Source: Comamonas denitrificans (GTDB lineage: Bacteria > Pseudomonadota > Gammaproteobacteria > Burkholderiales > Burkholderiaceae_C). Taken from it: a stretch of DNA of 64,000 nucleotides. The notes under the pieces are model-generated. The model worked only from the letters and a program-made list of their open reading frames with translations. It was not told where the DNA came from and made no database searches. Made by a program: the position numbers and the translations under genes. Positions 23,729 to 32,573 of the stretch are shown piece after piece (the stretch's first letter is position 1; each line of letters starts with the position of its first letter). Where the stretch lies: the NCBI RefSeq assembly GCF_017368815.1, contig NZ_JAFNME010000002.1, positions 62,001 through 126,000 of the forward strand. Direction: 5' to 3'.

Positions 23729-24739
23729 CTAGCGCTGCTTGAGCACCTCGGAAGGCAGGCGGCCAAACGTCTCGCGGTAGGTTTCGGCAAAGCGGCCCAG
23801 GTGGGTAAAACCGTACTCCAGTGCCAACGCAGTGATGTTGGCGAACTGGCTGCCCGGATCCATCAGCGCGTTGTGCACGGCCTGCAGTTTTCTTTGCCGA
23901 ATGAAGTGCTTGGGCGTGGTTTTGGCGTGCCGCTCGAACAGGTGGTAGATCGACCGTGTGCTCATGCGTGCCTGGGCAGCCAGGTTTTCCACGCACAGGT
24001 CGCTCGTGATGTTTTCGTCGATGTAATGCACCAGGCGCTCAAAGGAGACATCCAGCAGCGCTGGCTTTTCCAATGACACGTTGTGGTTCAGCATGGTCAT
24101 CAACTTGGTGGCGATCACGCGGCTGTAATGGTTGAGCAGCTGCGGCTGGAGGCTCTCGGCCTCCGCTTCGGCCTCCTGGCAGATCAGGGTGAGCAGGTAC
24201 AGCAGGCTTTCAAGGGAATCAAACCGGTAGGGCATGGGTTGGAAGCGAATGCCCTCCTGGGGGGGGTGCCACTGGTGCTCGGTGCAGGTGTTGTGTAGCA
24301 GGTGCGTGGGCAGGCGCAAGATAAATTTTTCGCAATCCTCGGAATACGTCAGATCAACCGGGTCATCGGGGTTAATGAGCATCAACTGCCCCGCCGACAG
24401 GTTGATGCTGTCATGGCCCAGCTCGTAACGGCACTGACCGCGCAAAATGAATTGCAGGTGGTAGATGTCGTGCAACCGCTCTGAAACAATCCGCGCCTGG
24501 CTGCCATAGGCCAGGCGGCACAGGTCGATGTTGCCAAACTTGCGGTGGGCCAAAGCGGCTTTGCCACTCCCCCCCCGTTGCAGACTCAGGCCATGGTTGC
24601 CGACATGCTCATTGACATATTCCGACACGGCAAAAGGATCTGCTTGGTGAAAAACCGTGCTCGTCTCTTTCAGGAACGAGAAGCAGCGAATGGGTCGGCT
24701 GGCGCACGAGGAGGCGGGCGCAATAGAGATCGTTTGCAT
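23729..24739 (-). CDS. benR: AraC/XylS family regulator, probable BenR
   Basis: This is a predicted benzoate-responsive activator of the ben operons. The 336-residue protein has an N-terminal AraC-binding-like sensor region (residues about 30-210). A C-terminal AraC domain carries two helix-turn-helix units: LAAQARMSTRSIYHLFERHAKTTP and ITALALEYGFTHLGRFAETYRETFG. The size and layout match BenR/XylS. It sits at the right end of the benzoate island, and four boxes of the XylS type occur in the ben promoter. It may also control its own gene: a palindrome overlapping its ribosome site lies just upstream. The symbol is assigned from context plus family. Confidence 0.78.
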   Translation of the reverse strand: MQTISIAPASSCASRPIRCFSFLKETSTVFHQADPFAVSEYVNEHVGNHGLSLQRGGSGKAALAHRKFGNIDLCRLAYGSQARIVSERLHDIYHLQFILRGQCRYELGHDSINLSAGQLMLINPDDPVDLTYSEDCEKFILRLPTHLLHNTCTEHQWHPPQEGIRFQPMPYRFDSLESLLYLLTLICQEAEAEAESLQPQLLNHYSRVIATKLMTMLNHNVSLEKPALLDVSFERLVHYIDENITSDLCVENLAAQARMSTRSIYHLFERHAKTTPKHFIRQRKLQAVHNALMDPGSQFANITALALEYGFTHLGRFAETYRETFGRLPSEVLKQR

Positions 24740-24750
24740 AACTTCAACGC

Positions 24751-24763
24751 CCCTTTAAAAGGG
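24751..24763 (-). promoter_or_regulatory. Palindrome overlapping the benR ribosome site
   Basis: The perfect 13-bp palindrome CCCTTT-A-AAAGGG lies 12 bp upstream of the benR start. On the minus strand its second half forms the purine-rich AAAGGGG that should be the Shine-Dalgarno sequence. It could be an operator or an RNA stem that hides the ribosome site. Confidence 0.4.
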
Positions 24764-25140
24764 CACAACAGGCCGACGCATCCAAGTGCGTAGACCATTG
24801 AAATTTAGCGATTCTAAAAAATTTTATCGATTTTGATACAGAGGGAAACCCTCGGAAAACCGTCTCCAGACAACTCCAGCCTGCTGAAAAATAGCACAAA
24901 AAATACAAAAACCGGCCCTACTCCCTTGTAAAAATTGATCAGCACGACCAAGGCATCTACAGAGAATAATTTCAAAAAAGAGAGCTTTATCCGCTTATGA
25001 ATAAACAAATTAAATGTATTAAATACTTTAAACCCATTAAATCAGAACGAAAAAAGCTCTGTTTTATAAAAATGTCGATAATTTAACCATTTCTGTGCAG
25101 CAACTCCCTAGCGGATAAGCAGCGCAGGCGCTAAGACAAT
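24764..25140. other. Low-GC spacer at the right edge of the benzoate island
   Basis: This 377-bp stretch is clearly AT-richer than anything around it and has no convincing gene. It should contain the benR promoter on the minus strand. A diverged member of the AGCT hairpin family lies at 24981-25060 (arms AGAGCTTT and AAAGCTCT, with CCGCTT inside the left arm). The composition suggests a junction or foreign DNA. Confidence 0.5.
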
Positions 25141-26511
25141 CTAAGCCGCAAACACCTTGCCCGGATTCAAAATCCCCAAGGGATCGAGCGCAGCCTTGAT
25201 CGCCCGCATCATGGCAATGGCGCCGTCGCCGCATTCTTCGCGCAAAAAATCTTGTTTGTGGATGCCTATGCCGTGCTCGCCGGTGCAGGTGCCGTCCATG
25301 GCGATGGCGCGGCTGACCAGGCGGTGGTTGAGCTGCTCGGCACGGTCGCGCTCGGTTGCGTCGTCGGGGTCGATCAGGTAGCCAAAGTGAAAGTTGCCGT
25401 CGCCCACGTGGCCCACCAAGAAGAAGGGGATGGCGCTGTCTTGCGCGTCCTGCACCGACTCCAACAGCGCATCGGCCAGGCGCGAGATGGGCACGCAGGC
25501 ATCGGTGGTGATGCAGCGGCTGCCCGGGCGGCTTTGCACCCCGGCAAAGTAGGCGTTGTGCCGGGCGGTGAACAAGCGGGTGCGCTCTTCAGGCGTTTCG
25601 GCCCATTCAAAGTCTTGCGCCCGGTGCTCGGCGGCAATGGCCTGCACTTGCTCGACCTGTTCCTGCACGCCCGCTGGGGAGCCGTGAAATTCCATCAGCA
25701 GCATGGGCGCTTCGCGCAAGCTCAGTTGGCTGTAGCGATTGACCATGCCCACGGTGGCGGCATCCAGCAGTTCGACCCGCGCAATGGGCACGCCCATTTG
25801 GATGGTTTCAATCACGGTGTGTACGGCATCGGCGATGCTGGCAAAGGTGCAGGTGGCGGCGCGCACGGCCTCGGGCAGGGGGTGCAGGCGCAGGGTGATT
25901 TCGGTGAAGATGCCCAGTGTGCCTTCGCTGCCGACCAGCAGGCGCGTGAGGTCGTAACCGGCGGCGCTTTTCTTGGCGCGGTTGCCGGTGCGGATGAGGT
26001 CGCCGCTGGCGGTGACGGCCTGCAGCGCCAGCACGTTCTCGCGCATGGTGCCGTAGCGCACGGCGTTGGTGCCGCTGGCGCGGGTGGCGGTCATGCCGCC
26101 GATGGTGGCATCCGCGCCGGGGTCGATGGGGAAGAACAGGCCCAGGTCTTTGATGGCTTCATTGAGCGCTTTGCGCCGAATGCCCGGCTGTACGGTCACC
26201 GTCATGTCCTCGGCATGCACCTGCAGCACCTGGTTCATGCGGCTCACATCCAGGCTGATGCCGCCGTGTACGGCCAGCAAATGCCCTTCTAATGAGGTGC
26301 CCGCGCCGTAGGCAATGATGGGCACGCCATGCTGGGCGCACAGGCGCACGGCATCTTGCACGTCCTGGGTGCTTTCGGCAAAGACCACCGCCATGGGCGG
26401 CGGTGCGGTGATGGATCCTTCATCGCTGCCATGCTGCTCGCACAGGGCCGCTGCGGTGGAGCATTGCTGGCCAAAACGCTGGCGCAGGGTGGGAAGAAAA
26501 TCGGGGGACAT
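25141..26511 (-). CDS. FAD-linked D-2-hydroxyacid dehydrogenase (GlcD/DLD family)
   Basis: This is a flavoprotein that oxidises a D-2-hydroxy acid such as D-lactate or glycolate and passes electrons to the respiratory chain or a cytochrome. The 456-residue product has the FAD_binding_4 domain (VPIIAYGAGTSLEGHLLAVHGGISLDVSRMN near residue 80, PGADATIGGMTATRASGTNAVRYG near 130). The C-terminal FAD-oxidase domain has HVGDGNFHF near 375 and GEHGIG near 420. The start is the ATG at 26511, with AAGGAA upstream; the frame continues to 26562 but runs into an AGCT-family repeat. Substrate is not determinable from the sequence; DLD-like D-lactate dehydrogenase is the best guess. Confidence 0.85.
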   Translation of the reverse strand: MSPDFLPTLRQRFGQQCSTAAALCEQHGSDEGSITAPPPMAVVFAESTQDVQDAVRLCAQHGVPIIAYGAGTSLEGHLLAVHGGISLDVSRMNQVLQVHAEDMTVTVQPGIRRKALNEAIKDLGLFFPIDPGADATIGGMTATRASGTNAVRYGTMRENVLALQAVTASGDLIRTGNRAKKSAAGYDLTRLLVGSEGTLGIFTEITLRLHPLPEAVRAATCTFASIADAVHTVIETIQMGVPIARVELLDAATVGMVNRYSQLSLREAPMLLMEFHGSPAGVQEQVEQVQAIAAEHRAQDFEWAETPEERTRLFTARHNAYFAGVQSRPGSRCITTDACVPISRLADALLESVQDAQDSAIPFFLVGHVGDGNFHFGYLIDPDDATERDRAEQLNHRLVSRAIAMDGTCTGEHGIGIHKQDFLREECGDGAIAMMRAIKAALDPLGILNPGKVFAA

Positions 26512-26535
26512 GCGGGGTTCCTTTTTAAAAATAAT

Positions 26536-26636
26536 AGCTGTTAGCGCTTTAAATAAAGACAATTTTTAATGTTTTATTGAAATTTCGTTATCAATAAAGC
26601 GGGATGTGCTGCAAATATGTGCTTTACATGCAGCAC
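26536..26636. repeat. AGCT-family half repeat (copy 4) and adjacent hairpin
   Basis: AGCTGTTAGCGCTTT at 26536-26550 matches the left arm of the repeat family but has no good mirror. A separate hairpin (GTGCTGC at 26606-26612 with GCAGCAC at 26630-26636) overlaps the last codons of the degenerate racemase gene. Confidence 0.45.
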
Positions 26637-27286
26637 ATGAATTCCACATCCCAGCCGTGCTGCTCGGCCTGCTGGGCCAAGCGGTGCAGGCTGGGCCAGG
26701 GCAGGGCGGCCTGTAAATGCACGGGCACGGCGATGCTGCGCAGGCCAATCCAGTCTTGGGCCACGGGCTGCAAGGCCGCCATGAGTGCCGTGGCCGCCGC
26801 GCCATCGCTGGCCTGGGCCCACAGGGTGACATCTTCCACCTGGGGCAAGGCGGCCAGCCGGGCGTAGCGACTGCGCAGGTGCTGGGCGGCCATGCCGTGC
26901 GCCCCGGCCAGCAGCAGCACGGGCTGGGGCTGCTGGCTTTTGTGCGCGGCCAGCCAGTCGATTTGCGCGGCCTGGCCAATGCCGTGCCACAGCCCCAGGC
27001 GCGAGCACGCCTCCAGCCCGCGCGCATCGGCCACCCCGGGCAGCAGGGCCAGGGGGCCGCGCCAGCCCAGGCGGCGCAAGCGTGTGGCGCTGGCCGTATC
27101 GGGGGCGATAAAGCCTTCGGCTGCCTGCAGCAGGGCAAATTGTGTGGCGATGCGGTCAGCCCCCGTCCCTTGCCCTGCTGGCTCCTGCGGCGCCACGGCA
27201 GCCCACAGGCGGGCGGTTGGCAAGGTGGCCGCCAAGCTGGCCAAGGCGGTGGTTACAAAATCATCGGGGGCAGGGGTGGGCATCAT
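26624..27286 (-). CDS. Degenerate alanine racemase-like protein
   Basis: The 220-residue product aligns by eye with the N-terminal barrel of beta-proteobacterial alanine racemase. GFIAPDTASATRLRRLGWRG, then ALLPGVADARGLEACSRLGLWH, then QIDWLAAHKSQQPQ occur in the same order as in Alr. The PLP-lysine segment VKANAYGHG is replaced by a region reading VAPQEPAGQGTG, so the catalytic lysine is missing. The whole C-terminal domain, about 140 residues, is absent. The gene lies next to lplT, where alr is commonly found in relatives. It is probably a decayed or repurposed alr copy without racemase activity. The start is ATG 27286; a TTG at 27301 is also in frame. The open frame and good codon usage argue against a dead pseudogene. 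Confidence 0.65.
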   Translation of the reverse strand: MMPTPAPDDFVTTALASLAATLPTARLWAAVAPQEPAGQGTGADRIATQFALLQAAEGFIAPDTASATRLRRLGWRGPLALLPGVADARGLEACSRLGLWHGIGQAAQIDWLAAHKSQQPQPVLLLAGAHGMAAQHLRSRYARLAALPQVEDVTLWAQASDGAAATALMAALQPVAQDWIGLRSIAVPVHLQAALPWPSLHRLAQQAEQHGWDVEFMCCM

Positions 27287-27357
27287 TACAAGTTCTCTCA
27301 ACGTGCGTGCGATTCTGACACTGGGGCACGTGATATAAACCTTGTCTTATTTGTTAC

Positions 27358-27379
27358 AGGCCAGCGACCCCGCTGGCCT
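27358..27379 (+). promoter_or_regulatory. Hairpin just upstream of the lplT start
   Basis: A perfect 9-bp stem (AGGCCAGCG at 27358-27366, CGCTGGCCT at 27371-27379) with an ACCC loop ends 16 bp before the lplT ATG. It may act on translation of lplT. Confidence 0.4.
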
Positions 27380-27395
27380 AGTGATTTTGAATTGC

Positions 27396-28721
27396 ATGAA
27401 GCGCGGTTTCTACACCATCATGGCGGCGCAGTTTTTCAGCTCGCTGGCCGACAATGCCTTGTTCGTTACCGCGATCGCACTTCTGCGCAGCGCGGGGGCG
27501 CACGAGTGGCAGCAAGCGGCTTTGGTGCCCATGTTTGCCCTGTTTTACGTGGTGCTGGCCCCTTTTGTCGGGGCGTTTGCCGATGCCATGCCCAAAGGGC
27601 GGGTCATGCTGATCAGCAACACCATCAAGGTGCTGGGCTGCCTGCTGATGCTGTGGGGGGCGCATCCGCTGCTGGCCTACTCCATCGTGGGCCTGGGGGC
27701 GGCGGCGTATTCCCCGGCCAAGTACGGCATCCTGACCGAGTTGCTGCCCTCCTCTCAACTGGTGCGCGCCAATGGCTGGATTGAGGGGCTGACGATCAGC
27801 TCCATCATCCTGGGGGTGTTGCTGGGCGGCCAATTGGTTGGCCCGGTGGTTGCGCCCCTGCTCATGGGGCTGCACCTGCCCGGTGTGGACAGTGCCCCCC
27901 AGGCCGCCATTGCCGTGCTGGTGCTGGTGTATGCCCTGGCCGCTTTGTTCAACCTGGGCATTCCGCGCACCAGCGCCCGCTTGGTGCCATTTTGGCAAAG
28001 CAGCCACCACGCCAGCAGCCCCTGCGCCGACCCAGGCAGCGGCCGCCGCAGTGCGGGGGTGTGGGGCTTGCTCCAAGATTTTTGGCGCTGCAACGCCAGC
28101 CTGTGGGGCGACAAGCTGGGGCAAATCTCGCTGTCGGCCACCACCTTGTTTTGGGGCGTATCGGGCAATCTGCGCTACATCGTGCTGGCCTGGGCCGCCG
28201 TGGCGCTGGGGTATGACACGACCAAGGCCTCTGCCCTGGTGGGCGTGGTGGCCCTGGGCACCGCGGCCGGAGCCATTTTGGCGGCCATGCGCATGCGTTT
28301 GCAGTACGCCACCCGCACCATTCCGCTGGGCATTGGCATGGGGTTGTTGGTGCTGGCGATGAACTTCATCAACGAGCTGTGGCTGGCGGTGCCGTTTTTG
28401 ATTTTGTTGGGGGGGCTGGGCGGCTATTTGGTCGTGCCCATGAATGCCTTGCTGCAGCACCGTGGCCATTGCCTGATGGGCGCGGGCCGATCGATTGCGG
28501 TGCAAAACTTTAACGAGCAAATTGCCATTTTGGCGCTGGGGGCGCTGTACAGCCTGGCCTCGTGGGGGGGGCTGACGGCCTACGGGGCGATTACCGCCTG
28601 TGGCCTGCTGGTGGCCATCAGCATGTGGCTGATTGGGCGCTGGTATGTCTTTAACTGCCGCAACCACGGCGGCGAGATGCGCAAGCTGCTGACCATTGCC
28701 CGCAGCGATAAAAGCGAATAA
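27396..28721 (+). CDS. lplT: Lysophospholipid transporter LplT
   Basis: LplT is an inner-membrane MFS-type flippase that moves lysophospholipids inward for re-acylation. The 441-residue protein starts MKRGFYTIMAAQFFSSLADNALFVTAIALL, the strongly conserved LplT N-terminus, and has about twelve hydrophobic segments. Other signatures are AYSPAKYGILTELLP near residue 105 and ANGWIEGLTI. ATG 27396 is chosen because the family starts here; the open frame extends 18 codons further. No acyltransferase gene (aas) follows; the next gene on this strand encodes a phosphoethanolamine transferase-like protein, another membrane-lipid function. Confidence 0.92.
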   Translation: MKRGFYTIMAAQFFSSLADNALFVTAIALLRSAGAHEWQQAALVPMFALFYVVLAPFVGAFADAMPKGRVMLISNTIKVLGCLLMLWGAHPLLAYSIVGLGAAAYSPAKYGILTELLPSSQLVRANGWIEGLTISSIILGVLLGGQLVGPVVAPLLMGLHLPGVDSAPQAAIAVLVLVYALAALFNLGIPRTSARLVPFWQSSHHASSPCADPGSGRRSAGVWGLLQDFWRCNASLWGDKLGQISLSATTLFWGVSGNLRYIVLAWAAVALGYDTTKASALVGVVALGTAAGAILAAMRMRLQYATRTIPLGIGMGLLVLAMNFINELWLAVPFLILLGGLGGYLVVPMNALLQHRGHCLMGAGRSIAVQNFNEQIAILALGALYSLASWGGLTAYGAITACGLLVAISMWLIGRWYVFNCRNHGGEMRKLLTIARSDKSE

Positions 28722-28733
28722 GTAGCAGCGAAT

Positions 28734-28790
28734 AAATATAAAAATTCATAGCTATTAGCGCTTATTTAATAAGGCGTTAAGCCGTATTTT
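28734..28790. repeat. AGCT-family repeat copy 5
   Basis: ATAGCTATTAGCGCTT at 28748-28763 is followed by an imperfect compact hairpin (CGCTTAT with ATAAGGCG). It occupies most of the 77-bp gap between lplT and the next gene. Confidence 0.5.
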
Positions 28791-28798
28791 TTAAAAAT

Positions 28799-30346
28799 AT
28801 GCGTTCTATCCATACTCAAACTTGGCGGGTCATTGCCGCTTGGCTGTTGTTTTTTACGCCCGCTTTGCTGCCGGGCCTGTCTGCCTCGGCCCTGGGCCAC
28901 CTGCTGTTGGCGGCCTGGTGTTTTGCGCCCGTGCTGTTGGTGCGCCCGCTGCTGCCGCTGGTGCTGGGGGGGCTGGCGCTCTTGGGCTGCGCCAACATTG
29001 TGCATGCCAGTTTTTTTGGCGCTTTGGTGGATGAGTTTTTCTTGGCCACCTTGCTGCGCACCACGCCGACAGAATCCCTAGAGTTTGTGCCCACGGTGCC
29101 CGGCCGGGCCTGGGCCACGCTGGCCCTGTGGCTGCTGGCCTGTGCCTGGGCCGGGCGCACGCTGTGGCGCACCCTGCCAGCGCTGCGCGGCACCTCCTTG
29201 CTGCTGCGCAGGGTGTGGCAGGGGGCCGGGCTGTTTTGGGCGTTGGTGCTGGTGTATGCGCTGATTCAGCAGCTCAATGCCAATACCTTTATGCGCAAGG
29301 CCAAGAGCCTGTATCCCCTGCATGTGGTGCGGGCCGCCATGCGCCAGCAAGAGATTGCGGCCGGGCTGTTTCTGCCACCCCTGCTGCCCAGCAGCGCCCC
29401 CAATGCCAGCAGCCAAGTCGATACCATCGTGGTGGTATTGGGCGAAAGCGCTACCGCCCACCGCTGGTCGTTGCTGGGTTACCAGGGGGCCCCTACCAAT
29501 GCCCCGCTGGCCAGCGTGCCCGGCATCGCCGCCACCACCGTGCTGGCCCAGGGGTGGAATACGGCGGCCGCGCTGCCCTACATGCTGACGGGCATGTCGG
29601 CCCTGGACAGTACCGCCCGCCGCGCACCATCGTTTCTCGATCTGGCCCAGCACGCTGGCTATAAAACCTTTGCGTTCAGCAATTCGCGTTTTTTCAGCTT
29701 GCACGAAGACTTTTTCAGCTACGCCTTGCGCCGTGCCAGTGCGGTGTATCAAAAAGTGGGCAATGGCGATTTGGATGAGGTGCTAACGCGCAGCCTGCGC
29801 ACGGCCTTGGCCGATCCGGCCCCGCGCAAGCTGATCGTGCTGCACACCTATGGCAGCCACCCACAGCTGCAAGAGCGCACACCGTCCAGCTACCGCGCCG
29901 TGGCCGATGCCTACGACAACAACACCCACTACAGCAGCCATTTGCTGGCGCAGTGGATTGGGTTGTTGGAGCAGGCCAGCAGCCCCCACCGCAGCGCCTT
30001 GCTGCTGTACACCAGTGACCACGGCGTGCTGCTGCCGCCCTGTGCCGATGATTACCGCCACGGGGCCGGCCTGAGCAGCCTGGAGGTGCCCATGCTGGTC
30101 TGGGCCAACCCGGTGACCCATGCCCAGCATGCGCCGGTGTTGCCGATCTTTGCCCAAGCCCCCCAGGCCGGCGGGCCGGGCCAAGCCCCCGAACACTCCA
30201 ACGCCCTGTTGGCCGAAACGGCGATGCGGGCGGTGGGGTATGGTGCCTTGCTGGAGCAAGCGGACTGGCCCGGCAGCGCCCAGCCTGGCTTTAATGGCAT
30301 TGCGTGGGCAACGCTGCGCCAGCGCAATGCCTGCACGCTGCAATAA
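28799..30346 (+). CDS. Phosphoethanolamine transferase-like membrane enzyme (sulfatase fold)
   Basis: The 515-residue protein has about five N-terminal membrane segments (to residue 165) and a periplasmic alkaline-phosphatase-fold domain, as in EptA/EptB/CptA. Metal and active-site elements are visible: E in VVVLGESATAHRW near 215, the nucleophile threonine in NTAAALPYMLTGMS near 253, and SDHG near 405. It probably transfers phosphoethanolamine to lipopolysaccharide or another glycan. The catalytic region differs enough from EptA (ALPYM in place of SVPCM) that the acceptor cannot be named. It begins 77 bp after lplT. Confidence 0.78.
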   Translation: MRSIHTQTWRVIAAWLLFFTPALLPGLSASALGHLLLAAWCFAPVLLVRPLLPLVLGGLALLGCANIVHASFFGALVDEFFLATLLRTTPTESLEFVPTVPGRAWATLALWLLACAWAGRTLWRTLPALRGTSLLLRRVWQGAGLFWALVLVYALIQQLNANTFMRKAKSLYPLHVVRAAMRQQEIAAGLFLPPLLPSSAPNASSQVDTIVVVLGESATAHRWSLLGYQGAPTNAPLASVPGIAATTVLAQGWNTAAALPYMLTGMSALDSTARRAPSFLDLAQHAGYKTFAFSNSRFFSLHEDFFSYALRRASAVYQKVGNGDLDEVLTRSLRTALADPAPRKLIVLHTYGSHPQLQERTPSSYRAVADAYDNNTHYSSHLLAQWIGLLEQASSPHRSALLLYTSDHGVLLPPCADDYRHGAGLSSLEVPMLVWANPVTHAQHAPVLPIFAQAPQAGGPGQAPEHSNALLAETAMRAVGYGALLEQADWPGSAQPGFNGIAWATLRQRNACTLQ

Positions 30347-30351
30347 AAAAG

Positions 30352-30972
30352 CTAGGGCTGCTCCCCGGCCCAGAGCTTTTCCAGCCGCCGCCCTTCATCG
30401 TCAAAGCGCAGCATGGTGCGCTGGCGGTTGAGCTCATTGGTCTCGATGGACTGTTTTTGTGCCGCTACGGCCATTTGGGCGGCTTTCACGGCCCTTTGGG
30501 CTTCTGGTGTGGGGTTGCTGCCCTGCGCGGCCAAATCTTTTTGTGCTTGCAGGTACAGCTCATCCAAGCTGGCCAGCCGTGCCCGGGCCATGGCCTGCAC
30601 CTCGTCGAGTTGCTGCGCTTGCTGCAGGCGCGCGGCCTCATGGGCATCGCGATCGGGGTAGCGCAGCAAGAGGGCCTGGTTTAAGCGCCGTTGCTCGGCG
30701 ATGCGCTCGCGCTCGCGCTGTTGGTGCTCGCGCTCGCGGGCGGCTTGCTCGCGCTCGCTTTTGGTTAAAACAGGAGGGTGCGGCTGGCGCTCTACGCCGC
30801 TGGGGCCCAGCACGCGCTGCTCCCGGTCGAGGCATTCCGGGATGGGGCGATCGGATACCAGGCGGCGGCCCCGATCATCCACACAGGAGTACACCGCAGA
30901 ACTTTGCGCCCACCCGCTGGCGCACACCAGCACCAGCCCTGCGGCGATCCCTCCTGAAAAATAATGACGCAT
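30352..30972 (-). CDS. DUF4124 domain envelope protein with coiled coil
   Basis: The 206-residue product has a signal peptide (cleavage after GWAQ, about residue 23). A DUF4124 core follows, with the pattern AVYSCVDDRGRRLVSDRPIPEC. A long charged region rich in Glu, Arg and Gln (residues about 75-200) should form a coiled coil. The function is unknown. The start at 30972 is chosen because the signal peptide begins there and AGGA lies upstream; the open frame further upstream overlaps pyrE. It converges with the phosphoethanolamine-transferase-like gene, with only five bases between the stops. Confidence 0.75.
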   Translation of the reverse strand: MRHYFSGGIAAGLVLVCASGWAQSSAVYSCVDDRGRRLVSDRPIPECLDREQRVLGPSGVERQPHPPVLTKSEREQAAREREHQQRERERIAEQRRLNQALLLRYPDRDAHEAARLQQAQQLDEVQAMARARLASLDELYLQAQKDLAAQGSNPTPEAQRAVKAAQMAVAAQKQSIETNELNRQRTMLRFDDEGRRLEKLWAGEQP

Positions 30973-31042
30973 ATCCTGGTTCCGCCTGTGTCCCCTGCGC
31001 TGTGGAGCCCTTGGTGTCGTTGTGGTGTATTTGCTGGCGCGC

Positions 31043-31747
31043 TTACCCGGCGACCCCGTACCGCTGGCGGTACGCGGTGACGCGCTGGTAGTGCTCGGCC
31101 ATGGTGGCTTCGCCATCGGCTTGTTGGCCCAAGTAGGCCAGTAAATCGGCCAGTGTAGCAATAGCGCAAACCTGCAGCCCCAGTTGCTGGCGCACGTATT
31201 GCACGGCGCTGTGCGCAACGTCCTGGCCGTTTTCGGTGGCCATTTCCTGGCGGTCCAAGGCAATGGCCACCGCATGCGGGGTGGCCCCGGCGGCCTGGAT
31301 GAGGGCAATCGATTCGCGCGCTGCGGTGCCGGCGCTCATCACGTCGTCGATGATGAGCACGCGGCCCTGCAGCGGGGCCCCAACCAGGGTGCCGCCTTCG
31401 CCGTGGTCTTTGGCTTCTTTGCGGTTGTAGGCAAAGGGCACGTTTTTGCCCATGTGGGCCAGTTCCACAGCCACCGTGGCGGCCAGCGGAATGCCTTTGT
31501 AGGCGGGGCCAAACACCATGTCAAACTCGATGCCGCTGGCCACAATGGCCTGTGCATAAAATTGGGCCAGGCGGGCCAGCTTGGCACCGTCATCAAACAG
31601 ACCGGCGTTAAAAAAGTAGGGACTCATGCGCCCGGCTTTGGTTTTGAATTCACCAAAGCGCAACACGCCCGCTTCCACCGCAAAGGCCACAAACGCTTGG
31701 GCCAAACCTGCAGCATCTACTGGCTGCGTGACTTCTTGATTCGACAT
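31043..31747 (-). CDS. pyrE: Orotate phosphoribosyltransferase
   Basis: PyrE converts orotate and PRPP to orotidine 5'-phosphate in pyrimidine synthesis. In the 234-residue protein the phosphoribosyltransferase signature [16 protein letters not shown] lies near residue 128. [13 protein letters not shown], the flexible catalytic loop, lies near 108, and [11 protein letters not shown] near 80. Length is normal. Its ATG overlaps the ATG of xth on the other strand: the four bases CATG at 31745-31748 serve both starts. AGGGAAGAAG upstream, inside the xth coding region, is its ribosome site. Confidence 0.95.
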   Translation of the reverse strand: MSNQEVTQPVDAAGLAQAFVAFAVEAGVLRFGEFKTKAGRMSPYFFNAGLFDDGAKLARLAQFYAQAIVASGIEFDMVFGPAYKGIPLAATVAVELAHMGKNVPFAYNRKEAKDHGEGGTLVGAPLQGRVLIIDDVMSAGTAARESIALIQAAGATPHAVAIALDRQEMATENGQDVAHSAVQYVRQQLGLQVCAIATLADLLAYLGQQADGEATMAEHYQRVTAYRQRYGVAG

Positions 31748-32567
31748 GACAACTACTTCTTCCCTGTTTCAACTGACCAGCCTGAATTTGAACGGCATCC
31801 GCTCTGCAACCACCAAGGGGCTGGAGGCTTGGCTGGCCACCATGCGGCCCGATTGTATTTGTGTGCAAGAGTTAAAAGCCCAGCAAACCGACATTGCTGG
31901 GCGCTTTGAGGCCCTGGCCGGGCTGCCGGGCTGGTTTCACTGCGCTGAAAAAAAGGGCTATTCCGGCGTGGGCATTTACAGCCGCCACGCGCCCAGTGAC
32001 GTGATTGTTGGCTTTGGCAACCCCGAGTTTGATGCCGAGGGTCGCTACATCGAAGCGCGCTTTGACACGCTGCAGCGCAAGCGCTCCATCATCAGCAGCT
32101 ACTTTCCCAGTGGTTCTTCGGGGGAAGAGCGGCAGGCGGCCAAGTTTCGCTTTCTGGATGCCATGCATGCCCACCTGATGGCGCTGAAAGAGGAGCGGGA
32201 CTTTATTTTGTGCGGCGACATCAATATCGCGCACACGCAAAAAGACATTAAAAACTGGCGCAGCAACCAAAAAAACAGCGGTTTTACCCCCGAAGAGCGC
32301 GCCTGGATGGACCAGCTGCTCAGCGACGATCCGGCCCGTGGCGGCTTGCGCGATGTGTACCGCCAGCTGGAGCCTGAGGCCACCGACGCAGGCTACACCT
32401 GGTGGAGCAACCGGGGCCAGGCCTATGCCAACAACGTGGGCTGGCGCATTGATTACCACCTGGCCACCCCGGCGCTGGCCGCTTTGGCGCGCAGCAGCAG
32501 CATCTACAAGGGGGAAAAGTTTTCTGACCACGCGCCGCTGACGGTCGGCTACGACTGGGCGTTTTAA
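31746..32567 (+). CDS. xth: Exodeoxyribonuclease III
   Basis: This is an AP endonuclease and 3'-5' exonuclease of base excision repair. The 273-residue protein shows the exonuclease-endonuclease-phosphatase motifs [10 protein letters not shown] near residue 12, CVQELKAQ near 40, [11 protein letters not shown] near 155 and [13 protein letters not shown] at the C-terminus. The only good start is ATG 31746, which overlaps the pyrE start codon on the opposite strand, so each gene's promoter must lie inside the other. No strong Shine-Dalgarno sequence precedes it. A strong hairpin follows the stop. Confidence 0.95.
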   Translation: MTTTSSLFQLTSLNLNGIRSATTKGLEAWLATMRPDCICVQELKAQQTDIAGRFEALAGLPGWFHCAEKKGYSGVGIYSRHAPSDVIVGFGNPEFDAEGRYIEARFDTLQRKRSIISSYFPSGSSGEERQAAKFRFLDAMHAHLMALKEERDFILCGDINIAHTQKDIKNWRSNQKNSGFTPEERAWMDQLLSDDPARGGLRDVYRQLEPEATDAGYTWWSNRGQAYANNVGWRIDYHLATPALAALARSSSIYKGEKFSDHAPLTVGYDWAF

Positions 32568-32573
32568 TAGATG

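Noticed and set aside
24814-25008. 64-codon hydrophobic ORF on the minus strand in the AT-rich gap
   Set aside because: No ribosome site, low-complexity composition expected from AT-rich DNA, no recognisable family, and it overlaps the likely benR promoter.
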